In this document: piece after piece, positions 8,831 through 21,029 of the stretch
How positions within the stretch are numbered: the stretch's first letter is position 1
Layout of the letters: each line of letters begins with the position of its first letter
Assembly: GCA_029990175.1 (NCBI GenBank)
Contig: JARKIP010000211.1
Span: forward strand, 62,001 to 126,000
Direction of reading: 5' to 3'
Origin: Petunia secreta
Taxonomy: Eukaryota > Streptophyta > Magnoliopsida > Solanales > Solanaceae
Length of the DNA stretch: 64,000 nucleotides
Translations under genes and position numbers: made by a program
Notes under the pieces: model-generated
Databases searched by the model: none
Told to the model about the DNA's origin: nothing
The model's input: the letters and a program-made list of their open reading frames with translations, nothing else

Positions 8831-9765
8831 ATAGGATTTTTTGAAATAAAATAGTTGTTAGGGATTGGAAGTAATTGGGGGAATAATTTTAGGGATAGGG
8901 AATTAGGAATGGATTCAAAAGAGTGATTTAAGGGATTGAGAGGAGTGATTTGGGGAGAGATGAGAGGTGATGTACCTAGTGTCAAAAGATGGGTAGATAC
9001 ATTAAATGTAAAAGATTAGGAGATATTTGGAATTTGTTTATAATAAAATAGGAGGAAAAGAAAATGTACGAACGTATCTAGACGAGTATTCGTCCAGGTT
9101 CAAACGAGAAATGTGATTCAATAGAAAAAATTGTAAATAAATACAAATAAATAAAGAATTTTGGTGGAAATTGGAAAGAAGGAAGATTGAATATTTTTGG
9201 ATTTTATTCAAAAAGGTTGGAAGAAAATTGCAATGAGTCCCTTAACAGACTGGACGTACTTAGACAAGAGTTTGTCTAGGTTCGTGGAAACGAGTTCTTT
9301 AAAAAGAAGATTTTCACATATTTAAATTCAAAAGGAACCCAAATATGATAAATCAAGGAGTAGAAATGAATTGATTATTTGTTTGGCTAAAATTTTACTT
9401 AAAGGTGCTTAAAAAAAATATAAATATGAATATATGTATACATATTGTATAAAATGGTACGTAGTAAAATGCACACGTAAGGCAAATTGGAATGCAAATT
9501 AAACTACTTAAGTATAACCAGCCACAAATATTTGCTAAACGCTATAAATACACTAAAATTATACAAATAATCACATTTTGACAAATAGCATAAATGATGT
9601 AAAATTACATAATATAGCCACATTTAAGTATGTAATATATAAGTAGGTATAACACACGTAAATGCATGCTTTCTAATGCACATTTTGCACAAATAGCTAA
9701 ATTGCACCTTTAAGTTGATTCATAGCCAATTTTAGAGAAAGGGTGGACAAAATTGGGTGTCAACA
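8831..9765 (-). mobile_element. Fragment of a Tat-type LTR (minus), inner edge at 9765
   Basis: The + strand ends AAAATTGGGTGTCAACA at 9765 followed by GCTGCCC. On - this is the 3' LTR start TGTTGACACCCAATTTTG preceded by the polypurine side, as in the complete Tat element at 48249. The far edge is not defined. Two related 35-bp segments occur at about 9069 and 9252 (TAGACGAGTATTCGTCCAGG and TAGACAAGAGTTTGTCTAGG). No ORF is credible here. Confidence 0.5.
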
Positions 9766-9867
9766 GCTGCCCAGGCATATGCTCAACTTGGTCCTAACCA
9801 TGAGGAAGGCTCTGAAGAGATGAGTGGAGAAAGAGAGGAGACGTCGACTGGGGAACCTGCAGCTTAT

Positions 9868-10334
9868 TGTTTATGCTTAAATTTGCACGTCTAGATTAAA
9901 AAAATAATTATGAATGAGGTCAAAAGAAATACGTTAAATTACGATTGAAAAGTAAGTAAAATATGATAAAAATAAAGAGAAGTAATAAACAGTAAATAAT
10001 GGCGTAGCCGAAGTTGTTTGCATATCCAGAGATATGTACAATACAATGTAAGAAGAAGGTATTTATAGTAGTGATGCTCAGTCCTAAATAAGGTAAAATA
10101 TAAATACTTATAGGGCCATGGGACTACAACTAAAGACGATGGTATACTAAACCCTAACTAAGAGACGGTAAACCCTAGGTGACGGGATGTGTGCTCTATG
10201 GCCAAACTACCTAAATGGTCGTTGGCTGTAGGAGTGGGCGTATATCCTCAATGCCCGATGACTTGTAGGATAAGTCTAGTCTCGCCAGCTAGACTCGTAT
10301 CCCCGTAATAATAGATAGCGTATTTTTTCCCACA
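9868..10334 (-). repeat. LTR (3' copy) of the gag-protease element
   Basis: Matches 13328-13801 over its whole length with moderate divergence. On - it begins TGTGGGAAAAAATACG and ends near CTAGACGTGCAAATTTA. It may continue to about 10958. Confidence 0.65.
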
Positions 10335-11183
10335 TACTTATGAAGCACGACCTTCACGAACTGTTGCCGATGAAGGAAGTCCCCCGAGAGATGAATGAAA
10401 ATCCTCCCCCCTATTTGATGCTCTTTTTTTTACGCATCTGGTGATTAGACATTTATCTGCGTATGCGGATGTTTAATGTAAATTTTGGGCCAGTTTTGTG
10501 GTGCATTAACTTAAATCATTTGTGCCTTTCCCTGTAGCATTTTTTTATTTTCGCCATAAATAATAAGTAATGCTAAGTTATGCCTCTGTGGGTGTTTGAA
10601 CCTAAGAATAAGATGGCTTCCGGTCGTCCTGACTATTCTAGTTATTTAAGAACATGTGTCAGTGTGCCTGCTTGAGCAATTACATCCATTGTGCACCGAT
10701 GGACGTGCTAGGTTGCATCCGTAGCAGATGGTTGTTTGCGCCCACAATGGGACGATTTTAGCCCGTGTGGAAATGGTTCTTTTGCGTTTTGAGACAAAAT
10801 GTCTTCCTTAGTTACTCGAGTATTTAAGACTTTCATGCACTATGCCGACATGCGTCCCTATCAGCGTATAGGTGCAATTGTTGATTTAGCGAGATCAACG
10901 CTCAACTAATGCCTGGTGGCTGAGCTAGACGTGGTCTAAGCGAGTAATGTACCCTACTCCATCTCCCCCCCCCCGAAAGATGTCAATTAACCATACCGCC
11001 TGAATCGATGTCTTGGGTGATTTCGGCTTCCAGGTCTTCGGGGTCTTTTGTAATATTGACCTCGGCCACTTGCTCGGGTACAGCTGCTCCAAGGATTCCG
11101 GTCGTATAGCATTCCCTTGCTACCTCCTGATCACCATTCACTTCTTTTATCCCCCATTGAGTAAGATAGTTCAGTTTCTGATA
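10335..11183. other. 3' noncoding part or LTR extension of the gag-protease element
   Basis: No ORF on either strand that resembles a protein family. It contains a C-rich tract at about 10962-10976. Not matched elsewhere in the window. Confidence 0.4.
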
Positions 11184-11633
11184 TCAGATGGATGGTATTG
11201 CTTTGAATTGATGAATCCATGGTCGCCCGACGATCGTATTGTAAAGAACGCCTCCCTTGATTACCTGAAATGATGAAACATAATCTATCCCCAGCAAGCA
11301 GGTGGTCAGGTTAATTTTGCCTATAGCTTTCTCACAAGAATTGTTGAAGCCTGCGAGCATGTAAACGCTTGGCAAAATTCGATCCTCAATACCCATCGAT
11401 TTCAGTGCATCCCATCTGCTAAGGTTTATGGCACTACCGGCGTTAACCAATACACGTTTCACGTCAATGTCTTCCATCCTAAGTGTTATGAGTAGGGCGC
11501 CATGGTACGGTGTGCTACAGATGATAACGTCTTCATCTTTGAATTGGATAGTTACATCTCGGGCAAGTCCCTGATTGGGCACTGCCGAGATATCATCTGA
11601 CCGTATGAGCAATGTTGATCCACCGATTATCAC
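11184..11633 (-). pseudogene. Retroviral-type aspartic protease, gypsy element, active site altered
   Basis: The frame contains DVKRVLVNAGSAINLSRWDA followed by the hydrophobic VYMLAGF and TIVGRPWIHQF segments of plant gypsy proteases. In the family the active site is D-x-G-[SA]-S; here Asp is replaced by Asn (VNAGSAINL), which would abolish catalysis if it is the true position. The frame is open for 149 codons, but stops separate it from gag upstream. Confidence 0.6.
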
Positions 11634-12252
11634 ATTGATGGACCTCTTAAGATCGGGAAAACATTGCGTTGCGTCCTGGTTCTCATTTCTGGTGAAGTTT
11701 TGCTTTCCCTCGCGGTGAGCAGGTCCTTGAGGTAACTTTTGTTCAAAAACTCATGACCTCTAAAATCAGCGTTCTGCACCCGGCCATGTCATGTATGTGG
11801 TCCCTCTGAAAGTGGCAGTAAAGTTCCTTGTTTCTCCTGCCAGGTTCTCTTCTCAAGTTGCTTGGCCAACAGATTTGTGTGTTTTTCATATGATCTCTTT
11901 TCAAATTCCATGGCGTTGGCTCATAGACCAAATTCTTTGAATCGGTTAGGAACCCACTCCACGTTGAGTGATCCCTTAGATAATGACCCTAACGTTCCCT
12001 GGCTGTCTTGCCGCTTTATAAAATTGCCTCTACTATCTATCATGTTTCTCTTGCCTTTGTCCCCCATTTGAGGTTCCTCCATTTATCCCTATTACTGCCC
12101 TTGGCGGATGATGTCTTGAATAGCCGGTCAGACTTGCTTAAGAGCAGAAGACTCCCTGGGCTCTAGGCGAAGCTTCTCGGTGTACCTCTAGTGCAGGGCG
12201 TTCCATGTTGACACAGGGTGCTGAGTCAGACTCCACTGCAGCTCTCTGGTCG
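11634..12252 (-). pseudogene. Degenerate gag-protease linker
   Basis: Short out-of-frame segments only, for example CHFQRDHIHDMAGCR near 11790, similar to the C-x-H-x4-H-x-C region between gag and protease in Tat elements. Confidence 0.4.
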
Positions 12253-13278
12253 CTAGGGATCCCTTTGAATTAAAACTTTTGCAAAGGCTACCACAACAAT
12301 ATTGTCGAGAACTGGAGGGAGCTCCATGCGTTCCCTCTGGAACCTGTCGATATAATCTTTGAGCAACTCGTTGTCTCGTTGACGGATCTCAAAGATATCC
12401 TCCATGCGCTTCTCCTGCTTGCGGGCACCAGAATGTGCTTTCTTTAATAAATCTTGCATCTAAGTGAATGTTTTGATCGAACCCATTGGTAGCTGAGTGT
12501 ACCAAGCATGGGTTCCTTTGGTCAGGCTTGAGCCAAACCTCTTCACTAGAGCAGACTGGATTTCTTCTTTAGTAATCTCATTACTCTTCACAGCTGTATA
12601 GTAAGTAGCGACGTGCTTGTTCGGATCGGTCGTTCCGTCATACTTCATGTTATCCGGTAGGAGGAAATTCTTTGGTATGCGGAGCGGCCTTGCGCTTGCT
12701 TTGTAAGCATGTTAGTAGAACTTCTGCTCATCTACTGTGGTAACTTAGGGCGGAGAACCCGAGACGTTACCGATTCAGTCACGGATGTCCTATTATCTCC
12801 TTTATGAGATCCTGAATGACAGGGGCTCCCTTAAGATCTTGGTTTTTGATTATTGATAAGCCTCCTGGAGCAGCACCCATGCTAAGCCTTTGGCTAGGCA
12901 CAGATGTTGGTGAATCTTTCACAGGCGCTGGTCCTCGTGGAGATGCTGGCCTCTGAAACGATCCTGTAAACATCGTGCATAGTTGTGAGATACCCCCTCG
13001 ATCACGTTGTTGGAGTTTTGTTCCGCCTGTTCCATCATAGTTTTGGGAAGATCAGTGATGAAAGTTCTGAACTCAGGATTACCTTCCAATGGGCGGTTCA
13101 TCCCTTCATTACTGCGCGACAGGGGTCGGTCCTGAGAAGGATCTTTTGGCTGCTCGGCTGAATCCTTTTGTTGGACATTGGGATCGTCGAGATCCTTCGC
13201 AGACTCGTCCACTCCATCTGCAATGTTCTTTGGAACGCTGCTGTCATCGTCAGACATTATTGGCGCCTTTTCCTTCAT
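12253..13278 (-). pseudogene. Gypsy (Tat-like) gag, fragmented
   Basis: Several frames on - carry consecutive gag pieces: the N-terminus at 13278-12919 (starts MKEKAPIMSDDDSS), a middle piece at 12973-12779, then 12648-12460 (YDGTTDPNKHVATYYTAV and HAWYTQLPMGSIKTF, the core retrotransposon-gag signature) and 12459-12253 (LLKDYIDRFQRERMELP). Stops and frame changes between them make it non-functional. The signature fits Tat-type gag. Confidence 0.65.
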
Positions 13279-13327
13279 AGAATACCTATAATTCCCTGAG
13301 CTCTAGGGAGGGCGCCAAACTTTTAAT

Positions 13328-13801
13328 TCCTAAATTTGTACGTCTAGGTTAAACAATTAATTATGAATGAGGTCACAAGAAATATGGTAAATTACGAAAG
13401 AAAAAGTAAATAAATGCGATGAAAATAAAGACAAGTAATTAAGCAAGAACTAATAGAGAAAGTAAGTAAATCTTATTCCTTAGGAGTAGCCAAGTTTGAT
13501 GGCAAATCGTGTCTTGTGTACAATACAATGTAAGGAGAGGTATTTATAGCAGTGATACCCAATCCTAAATAAGGTAAAATAAAAATACTAATAAGGCTAT
13601 GGGCCTACAACTCAAGGCGGTGGCACAGTAAACCCTAGGCTGCGTGATGTGTGCCCTACGCCCTATGACCAAACCGCGCAAACGGTCGTTGGCTCTAGGA
13701 GCGGGCGTATATCATCAGTGTCCGATGACTTATAGGATAAGTCTAGTCTCACGAACTGGACTCGTATCTCCGTAACAATAGCTGGCGTATTTTTTCCCAC
13801 A
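13328..13801 (-). repeat. LTR (5' copy) of the gag-protease element
   Basis: Direct-repeat partner of 9868-10334. On - it is followed by TTGGCGCCCTCCCTAGAG, the likely primer-binding region. Confidence 0.6.
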
Positions 13802-14961
13802 CAGTCATTACAGGGACGGGAAGAGGCGAGCCGACTTGCTCAGTAGGCAGCCCGCCTTCCAAGCTCCAATGAGTGGATGTTTTCACACTTTGGATTTTCT
13901 TCTTCAGCCATGAGGTGAGGTGGTCCACCCTCTTAGGGAGGCGGTCCGCTTTTTTTTTGTTACCAACAATCCAATTGGTCCCCATATCCAATCACCCAAT
14001 TTAAAAGCATACTAAGTGCCCCAAATATAATTAGACAAAGATTGATACACACACCACTCTTTTCTCTCACTCACATGGTTCAAAGCAAGCACATATGGAC
14101 ATTAATTTCTAGATTAAAGGCACATTTCAAAATCAAGGGCAAAAGGTAAGAACATGTAACCCTAATAGTTTTCCCAAACTAAGTGCTTTCAATGGATTTA
14201 GAATTTGACACAAAGGCACATAATTATCATTAATTTACACTACATCTAATATATTTCTAATCTATTCATATGTTAAACCCTAAAAATTAAAGAAAACTTC
14301 AAGAAAACTAAAGAAGAAGGCAGGTACCCGTGATGAATGTGGGAAATTAAAGCTTGAGGTGTGTGCGCGATTTGGTTAATGTGTGATGTAGTGAAGGGGA
14401 TTAAGAAAATTGGTGGTGTGTGTTCTCGGTGTGATTTCCGACCTTTGGGTTGTTTTGATTTGTTAAAATTTGAAAAAGGGGAAAGAATTTAGTGTTTCCC
14501 CCTTTAACCCATCGATTGGGTCGGGTGGCAACCCGCTTGGCGGTGGTCCGCCTATTTAAGTGGGTGGTCCGCCCATGCGCACATAGAAAAATTTAGAACA
14601 TTTACCTGGGGCAGTCCACCTACAAAGTAGGGCGATCCGCCCTTCCCACACTTAGCCAAATTTTCGGAGTTCAAGATTGTGCACTCTCTGGACTTTGAGG
14701 GGCGATCCACCTTGCCACTAGGGTGGTCCGCCTCCTGCATGCCTAGATTCTTCCTCGTCTTTTCTAACTTCACTCTCATTGCGAGACCCGCACATTTAAC
14801 AAAAAATTATGCTAAAAACTTGGGTTGTCTCCCAAGAAGCGCCGAATTTAACGTTGCGGCACGACGGTCTTGATTCTTCCATCAAACTTTATCAAGATAG
14901 GTGCACGTCACTTCACCAATATCAGCGTCGCATCCCAAATAGTGTTTAACTCGATGCCCAT
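13802..14961 (-). repeat. Post-integrase/LTR region of the Athila element with GGCGGTCCGCC palindromes
   Basis: No long ORF. Many copies or near-copies of the palindrome GGCGGTCCGCC (also GGTGGTCCGCC and GGCGATCCGCC) occur at 13917-13950, 14519-14580, 14610-14645 and 14700-14735. The same motif recurs at 31600-31870. Between them (about 13985-14500) nothing is recognised. Confidence 0.5.
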
Positions 14962-15934
14962 TCACCCAAAAGATTCTTCCAACATCTCTGAACTCCAAGT
15001 CCACCGAGCCATAAGGTGAACGCCAACTACCTTAAATGGACCCGTCAATTTAGATCTAAGCTTCCCGAAGAACAATTTCAATCGCGTATCAAACAACAAC
15101 ACCAAGTCCCCAATTTTAAAAGTCCTGCTCCAAATCTTTGAGTTATGCAACATCTTCATTTTTTCTTTGTAAAGCATGGAATTTTCATATGCCAAGAACC
15201 GGAACTTATCGGGCTCGTACAAATGAGTGACTCGTGCATTAGCGACATCATCCCAATTCATGTTCAATTTCTTCAATGCCCATAGGGCTTTTTGTTTGAA
15301 CTCTACCGGCAAGTAATAAGTTTTACCAAAAACCAGCTTCATCGGGGACATCCCAATCGGGGTCTTGTATGCAGTCCGGTATGCCCACAAGACATAATCA
15401 AGCTTCTTGGCCCAATCAATTCTATGAGCTTTAACCTTCTTTACCGAAATGCTTTTTATCTCCCGATTGGAGACCTCGAAGAACACTTTTTGTTGATGGT
15501 AGGGAGTTTCAACCTTGTGTCTCACTATCACATTTTCCGAGAGGTTTGCAAAGGCTCGGTTGCAAAAATGGCTCCCACCATCACTAATGATAGCACGTGG
15601 AGTTCCAAATCTTGAAAGATGTTCTTCTTCAAGAAGGCTAAATAACACTTGGCTTCATTATTGGGAGCACAACCGCTTCCACCCACTTTGAGACTTAATC
15701 AACTGCTACCAAGATGTGCTTGTCGCCATAAAAACTCACAAAAGGCCCCATGAAGTCGATTCCCAAAACATGGAACAATTCAACCTCCACAATGTGATTA
15801 AGTGGCATCTCATGCTTCGTTGAGATTCCACCCATCTGTTGGCATTTATCACAGCTTTTTACCCAAGCATGGGCATCTTTGTGCAAGGTTGCCCAAAAGA
15901 AGCCACATTCCAAGACTTTCGCCGCCTTCCGCAC
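14962..15934 (-). pseudogene. Athila integrase
   Basis: Two frames on -. The first, 15934-15695, has the end of the zinc-binding region (CDKCQQMGG) and the first catalytic Asp (GIDFMGPF). The second, 15648-14962, has the second Asp (IISDGGSHFCN), the Glu region (FFEVSNREIKSI), the conserved WAYRTAYKTPIGMSP and the C-terminal SKLTGPFKVV. A frame break at about 15690-15650 separates them. All three catalytic positions can be located, but the gene is broken. Confidence 0.75.
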
Positions 15935-16215
15935 TCAACCATGATGCCCTCCATAAGGAGAAGAGTGGCATCCTTCCTTTATCGCTTCTTGTTCGGACTC
16001 GGCAACATATCTTCAGATAATTCCATCAACACACACCCTAAATAGATAGGGCTCATCCCAATAATAGAATCTTGCTTCTTTTGCTAGCTTATTCTTTTGA
16101 TAAAAGGTGATGTGTTCGGGATACAGTCCATCCACCACGAAACTTGCTAGATGACCATACCAAGGGATGGTTTCCCAAGACACGTCAAAGATTCTTTCAT
16201 CCGGAATTTAGTGAT

Positions 16216-16893
16216 TCACATCAATTGCTTCTTTTGGACAACCCTCCTCCTCCTCCAAGTAGGACAAGTAATCCGCCACTTGGTTTTCGGTCCCCTTCTA
16301 TCAAGAATTTCTATATCAAACTCTTGGAGAAGTAGCACCCACCGGATAAGCCTTACTTTTGAATATTCCTTGGCCATTAAATACCGGATAGCGGAATGAT
16401 TAGTATGCACAATAATCTTAGATCCCACCAAATATGACCGGAATTTTCAAATGCGAATCACAATAGCCAAGAGCTCTTTCTCCACCACCGTGTACTTTAA
16501 TTGGGCCTCGTTCATAGTTTTTCTTGAATAGTAAATGGGATGGAACATTTTGTCCACCCTTTGACCTAGCACGACCCCCAAGGCAACATCACTAGCATCA
16601 CACATTAGCTCAAATGGGAGCTCCCATTTTGGGCTCACAATAACCAATGCGGTTGTCAATCTCTTTTTCACTTCTTCAAAAGCCTCCAAACACGGCTTGT
16701 TGAACACAAACTTGGCATTTTTTTCAAGGAGCTTGAATAAAGGGTTCATGACTTTGGAAAAGTCTTTGACGAACATGTGGCAGAATCCTGCATGCCCCAA
16801 GAAACTCTGTACTCCTTTCACGGTCATTGGAGAAGAAAGCTTTAAAATCACCTCAATTTTTGCTTGGTCCACCTTGATGCCATCTTTGGACAA
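16216..16893 (-). pseudogene. Athila reverse transcriptase end and RNase H
   Basis: 16893-16447 carries the RT connection (SFLGHAGFCHMFVKDFSKV) and the RNase H start (LMCDASDVALGVVLGQ, with the first catalytic Asp). After a stop, 16431-16216 continues with IIVHTNHSAIRYLMAKEYSK (the usual HTDHSA Asp is Asn here) and LQEFDIEILDRRGPK. Confidence 0.7.
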
Positions 16894-17029
16894 TTTATGT
16901 CCCCAATACTATGCCTTCTTGTACTAGGAAATGACATTTTTCCCAATTTAGTACAAGCCTTGTTTCTTTTCATTGCTCCAGCACCTTTTCCAAATTCGAC
17001 AAAGAATCATCAAAGGAGTTTCAAACCAC

Positions 17030-17925
17030 CGAGAAGTCATCCATGATCACTTGAATAAAGTTCTCCACCATGTCATAGAGAAGAGCTACCATTCACCTTT
17101 GGAAGGTAACAGGTGCATTTCATAAACCAAATGAAAATTTTCAGAATGCAAAAGTGCCATATGGACAAGTGAAAGTGGTCTTGTCTTGGTCGCCGGCCTC
17201 AATTGAGATTTGGTTGTATCCGGAGTATCCATCTAGGAAGCAATAGCAGGCACGCCCCGCTAGACGATCAAGCATTTCATCAATGGAAGGCAAAGAAAAA
17301 TTATCTTTCCTTGTTGTTGTGTTGAGCTTCCGGTAGTACATACATACCCTCCATCCGGATGGGTCGATTAGAATTACCGTTATACCTCCTTTCTTTGGCG
17401 CACATTATACTGGTGATACCCATTTGCTATCGGAAAACGAGACAACAACACCCGCATTAAGCCACTTGATGATCTCCTTTTTCACTACTTCTGGCATAAG
17501 AGGATTCAACCGCTTTTGATGTTCCACCGTCAGTTAACAACCTTCTTTGATTAGGATTTTGTGAGCATGAACCCCCAGATCAATCCCCCTTATATTCGAT
17601 AAAGTCCATCCAATTTCTTTATCCTCCGCTTCACCATCTCTACAAGTTTTTCTTCTTGGGTTTTGGTTAAGTGGGAAGAAATGATTACGAGTAAAGTAGA
17701 GTTTGGACCAAGGAAGGTATATCTTAAGTGGGTTAGTAGAACTTTCAATTCAATCTTTGGTTGTTCTTCTATGGATGGTTTGGTAGGTGGAGTTTCTCGG
17801 TTTTCGAGGTCTAAGAAAAGCTTTTTAGGCACATACGGTTTTGTTCCAAATTCCTCTAACTCCTTTACGCAATCTGCCACACTTTCTTCACTCTCCAGAT
17901 CCATGTTCCAAATTACCGCCGCCAA
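17030..17925 (-). pseudogene. Athila reverse transcriptase
   Basis: 17925-17590 holds the linker from protease to RT. 17341-17141 has YYRKLNTTTRKDNFSLPSID and FLDGYSGYNQISIEAGDQDK up to CPYGTFAF. Near 17060-17030 the polymerase motif reads FIQVIMDDF, so the catalytic DD is kept. Stops lie between these pieces. Confidence 0.7.
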
Positions 17926-17969
17926 AGTATCTTCTTGACCACCAAATCAACATAAGATCAAGTGGCCTC

Positions 17970-18578
17970 TTATTCTATTGGTTGCTTTAAAGACTTGCAA
18001 ATATGAAAGAACACCTTCTCTCCGTTGAATCTAATAGTGAGTTCACCCCTCTCTACATCACAAAGTGCTCTTCCGATTGCCAAAAATTGACGCCCAAGTA
18101 TGATTGGGACTTCAAAATCTATAGGACAATAAAAAATGACAAAATCCGCCGGAAAGACGAATCTATCCACCTTCACAAACACATCATCAATAATTCTAAT
18201 CGGGCTTTTCATCAAATGATCGGCCATTTTCAAATTCATCATTGTTTCTCTTGGTGTCTTAGTAGCTAAGGTTCTGTAGACCGCATATGGCATCAAGTTG
18301 ATACCTACCCCAAGGTCACACAAAGTCTTCTTGAAAAACCTTCCACCAATAGTGCATTGAATGGTAAAATCCCCGGGATTATCCAACTTTTGTTCCATAT
18401 GTTTGGACACAATCGCACTACATTGATGGGTGACTTTGATTGTCTCGAAGTCTCCATATGTCTTCTTGGTTACCAAATATTTCATGAACTTAGCAATATT
18501 CAGTATTTGTCCCAACACATCAACAAAAGGGATATTAATGGATGTTGTTGCTATTTTCTCCCAACTTTTCTTGGCCAC
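17970..18578 (-). pseudogene. Athila aspartic protease
   Basis: A 202-codon frame has FTIQCTIGGRFFKKTLCDLG then VGINLMPYAVY, the Athila protease core (family form DLGASINLMP). It ends with PIILGRQFLAIGRALCDVER and IRFNGEKVFFHI, also typical. The active-site Asp is kept. Upstream at 18580-19240 the frame is lost in A/T-rich sequence that includes a short inverted repeat (AAAATCCTATTT near 18771 and AAATAGGATTTT near 18828), possibly a small insertion. Confidence 0.7.
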
Positions 18579-19243
18579 TTGGGTAGTGGTGTTTTGGGGG
18601 TAGGCTTTTCAGTGACTTCTTCAACATCATCGCGTTCTTGCATAAGCACATCATCTTGCCTCTCCACCGCTTCTTGTACCATCTCTTCCTCAATAGCTTC
18701 ATTTTCATTCAACTTGACACCTACATGATCATTACGAACTCTTTGTTTGTTTAATTTATTCCTTATCCCTAAAATCCTATTTCTTAATTCTAATTCATTT
18801 TAAATCCACCCAAAAGAGGATTTTTAAAAAATAGGATTTTTTTATTTTATATTTAAATATGTTATATATATAATGTCATTTTTTCCCCTTCCTTGAAAGG
18901 ATAAGACACAGGTACTTGGTTCGCTCTATTTCTTTGTCTCCCCATGAATCGTATGTTTACTCAACTTTACATCGCCATCAGCCTTGGCTTTTTGGTCATC
19001 CCATGTCTTGCCACTTCGGGTTTTAATCACCATCACTTGGTCTTTTGCATTTCTCTTGGGGTTTACTACCATATCACTTGGTAGTGACCCTTGTGGCCTT
19101 TGATTTACTTAATGTGCAAGTTGACTCATTTGAGATTCAAGGTCCCTGATTGAAGTAAAATGAAATGTCGATTGTTTGCCTCATATATTTCATATCTTTA
19201 GTATACCCTTGTTAGTTCTTGAGCATTAAATCTATTATTTCTT

Positions 19244-20476
19244 CTAGCTTGGAATGACTCTTTTGTTCAAGATCATTTTGTTTGAATGGAGGTTTTGGCA
19301 CATATTGTTGAGAAAAACCGGCTTCTCTCCCTTCTTGATTGCCACTCCAATTGCCTCTCCCTTGACTTGGTCTCCATTGCTCTTATTGATAAGGTTGTTG
19401 ATAAGGCCTTTGGTAACCTCCTTGACCATAGCCTCTTTGTCCTTGAAATTTTCCAAATAGTTTGCTTCTTCTCCTTCTTGAATATTTTAACATTGCTCCG
19501 GGTAACATCCCTCTTGCCCATGTTGAAGAAGGGATAGAGGAACACCTCCTGGGGCTACATAACCCATTAGAGCCACTTGATGCCAGGCATTTGTTGTTTG
19601 AATGTTTTCTACCTTGTTGACTTTCTTCTTATTGGCTTCTCTATCCACTTTAGAATTGTGACTAATGAGTTCAATGGATGTTAGGATTCTTGCCATTTTC
19701 TCATCTTGAGCCTCCAACCGCTTCATCATCATAGGACTTAACCTACTTTCTCTATATGGGTTTTGAGCTCTTGATTGCCAATCTTGAGATTGTTTGGCAA
19801 CCTTGTTGAGAATCTCCTTGACCTCTCCATACATCTTGTCCATGGTAGCACCATCACAAAGAGTATCCAAAGCGGATTGGTTCATATTGTTTAGCCCTTG
19901 GTAAAAGCATTGCAATAACATATCATCTCGAAAGCCATGATTAGGACATCGAAGCAAAACATCTTAAAAAGCTTCCCAAGCCTCGGACAATGAATTGGAT
20001 GCATTTTTTTCAAACATGTACACCTTGTCCCTTAGTGAAGCTTGTTTTCCCTTTGGCGAAAACTTTGCCAAGAATTGTTTCACTAGCTCACTCTATGTAA
20101 CGATCGAATTTCTTGGTAGCTTTTTCAACCATGCCTTAGCTTTCCCTTGAAGAGAATAAGGGAATACTCTTAATCGCAACAACTCTTTCGAGACCCGTGC
20201 TGACTTGTAAAGATTACAAGTTTGCACAAAGTTTCTCAAATGATCATTTGCATCTTCATTTTTGCCTCCACTAAAGAAGTCATGTTGTTCAAGTCCTTGC
20301 AGAATGACATTTGGAATACTAAAAGAAGCATTTCCATCAATGGGTGGAGGAACTATTGCACTTGAAAAACTATTCATGTCGACATATTCTTCGGACTCAT
20401 CACATCTAGATCTTGCACATTTTGGTTGTAGTTCCGACCACCTCTTGAATTTCCTTGATTTTCGTTGACATTGCAA
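19244..20476 (-). pseudogene. Athila gag
   Basis: 20476-20093 carries the gag start region (FFSGGKNEDANDHLRNFVQT, then FPYSLQGKAKAWLKKLP). 19957-19487 continues (GFRDDMLLQCFYQGLNNMNQ, then ILNKVAKQSQDW). Remnants follow to 19244. A stop lies at about 20090 and another near 19960. The core signature is the Athila variant of retrotransposon gag. Confidence 0.7.
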
Positions 20477-21007
20477 GAATTAACTTATTGACATTTCTCC
20501 CTCGGTTAGCATAAACACGCGCTCCATGGTTTGCACCCCGACCACCTTGGTTTACACCTCGGCCACCTCAGTTAGCATTTCCCGCAACACCTACATTGTC
20601 TACAATATTTCCCTCTTCATTTTCTTGCACTTCTGCATTTTCTTGAGTCGCATTTACTTGAGCGCCCGCAAAAGGGTTATTGCCTTGTGGACCCACATTC
20701 TCGACTTGAGGATCATCATCCCCTACTATAGGATTATCATCAACTTGTTCAACGTAGAATTGATGACCCTACTCATTGAGCTCTACATTGTTATAATCTT
20801 CCTCGTACTATTCCTTATATTCTTGTAGATCTCCATATTGTTGTTTATAATTGTGGTTGTAATTGGGGTTCCCCAAAAGTCTATTAGGATTTCTCCTATA
20901 TGCCATGTTTCACCTACTTAAGGTAATACAAAAATAAAAGTAAAATGCTAGGACTTAAAAACTAATCAACTTTTATTAACTAATGCAACTCAATATTAAA
21001 ACCATAG
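20477..21007 (-). other. Athila 5' leader and degenerate gag start
   Basis: On - it lies between the primer-binding site and the first clear gag frame. Low-complexity Asn/Gly-rich coding remnants can be read but no intact frame. Confidence 0.4.
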
Positions 21008-21026
21008 TTCCTCGGCAGCGACGCCA
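21008..21026 (-). other. Primer-binding site of the Athila element
   Basis: On - it reads TGGCGTCGCTGCCGAGGAA, close to the Athila PBS form, four bases after the LTR end. Confidence 0.7.
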
Positions 21027-21029
21027 AAA

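Larger units (their letters stand above)
9862..13801 (-). mobile_element. Ty3/gypsy element with gag and protease only, about 3.9 kb
   Basis: Direct repeats of about 470 bp at 9868-10334 and 13328-13801 bracket gag and protease remnants on -. Next to the right repeat, TTGGCGCC follows on -, a plausible primer-binding-site start. No reverse transcriptase or integrase is seen between the repeats. A C-run near 10966 (G-rich on -) could be the polypurine tract, which would make the left LTR about 1.1 kb and the right one truncated. No target duplication was found, so the outer limits are approximate. Confidence 0.6.

Noticed and set aside
8797..8985. 62-codon ORF on - with Ser run
   Set aside because: The Ser run is the TGA microsatellite read in reverse; low complexity, no homology seen.
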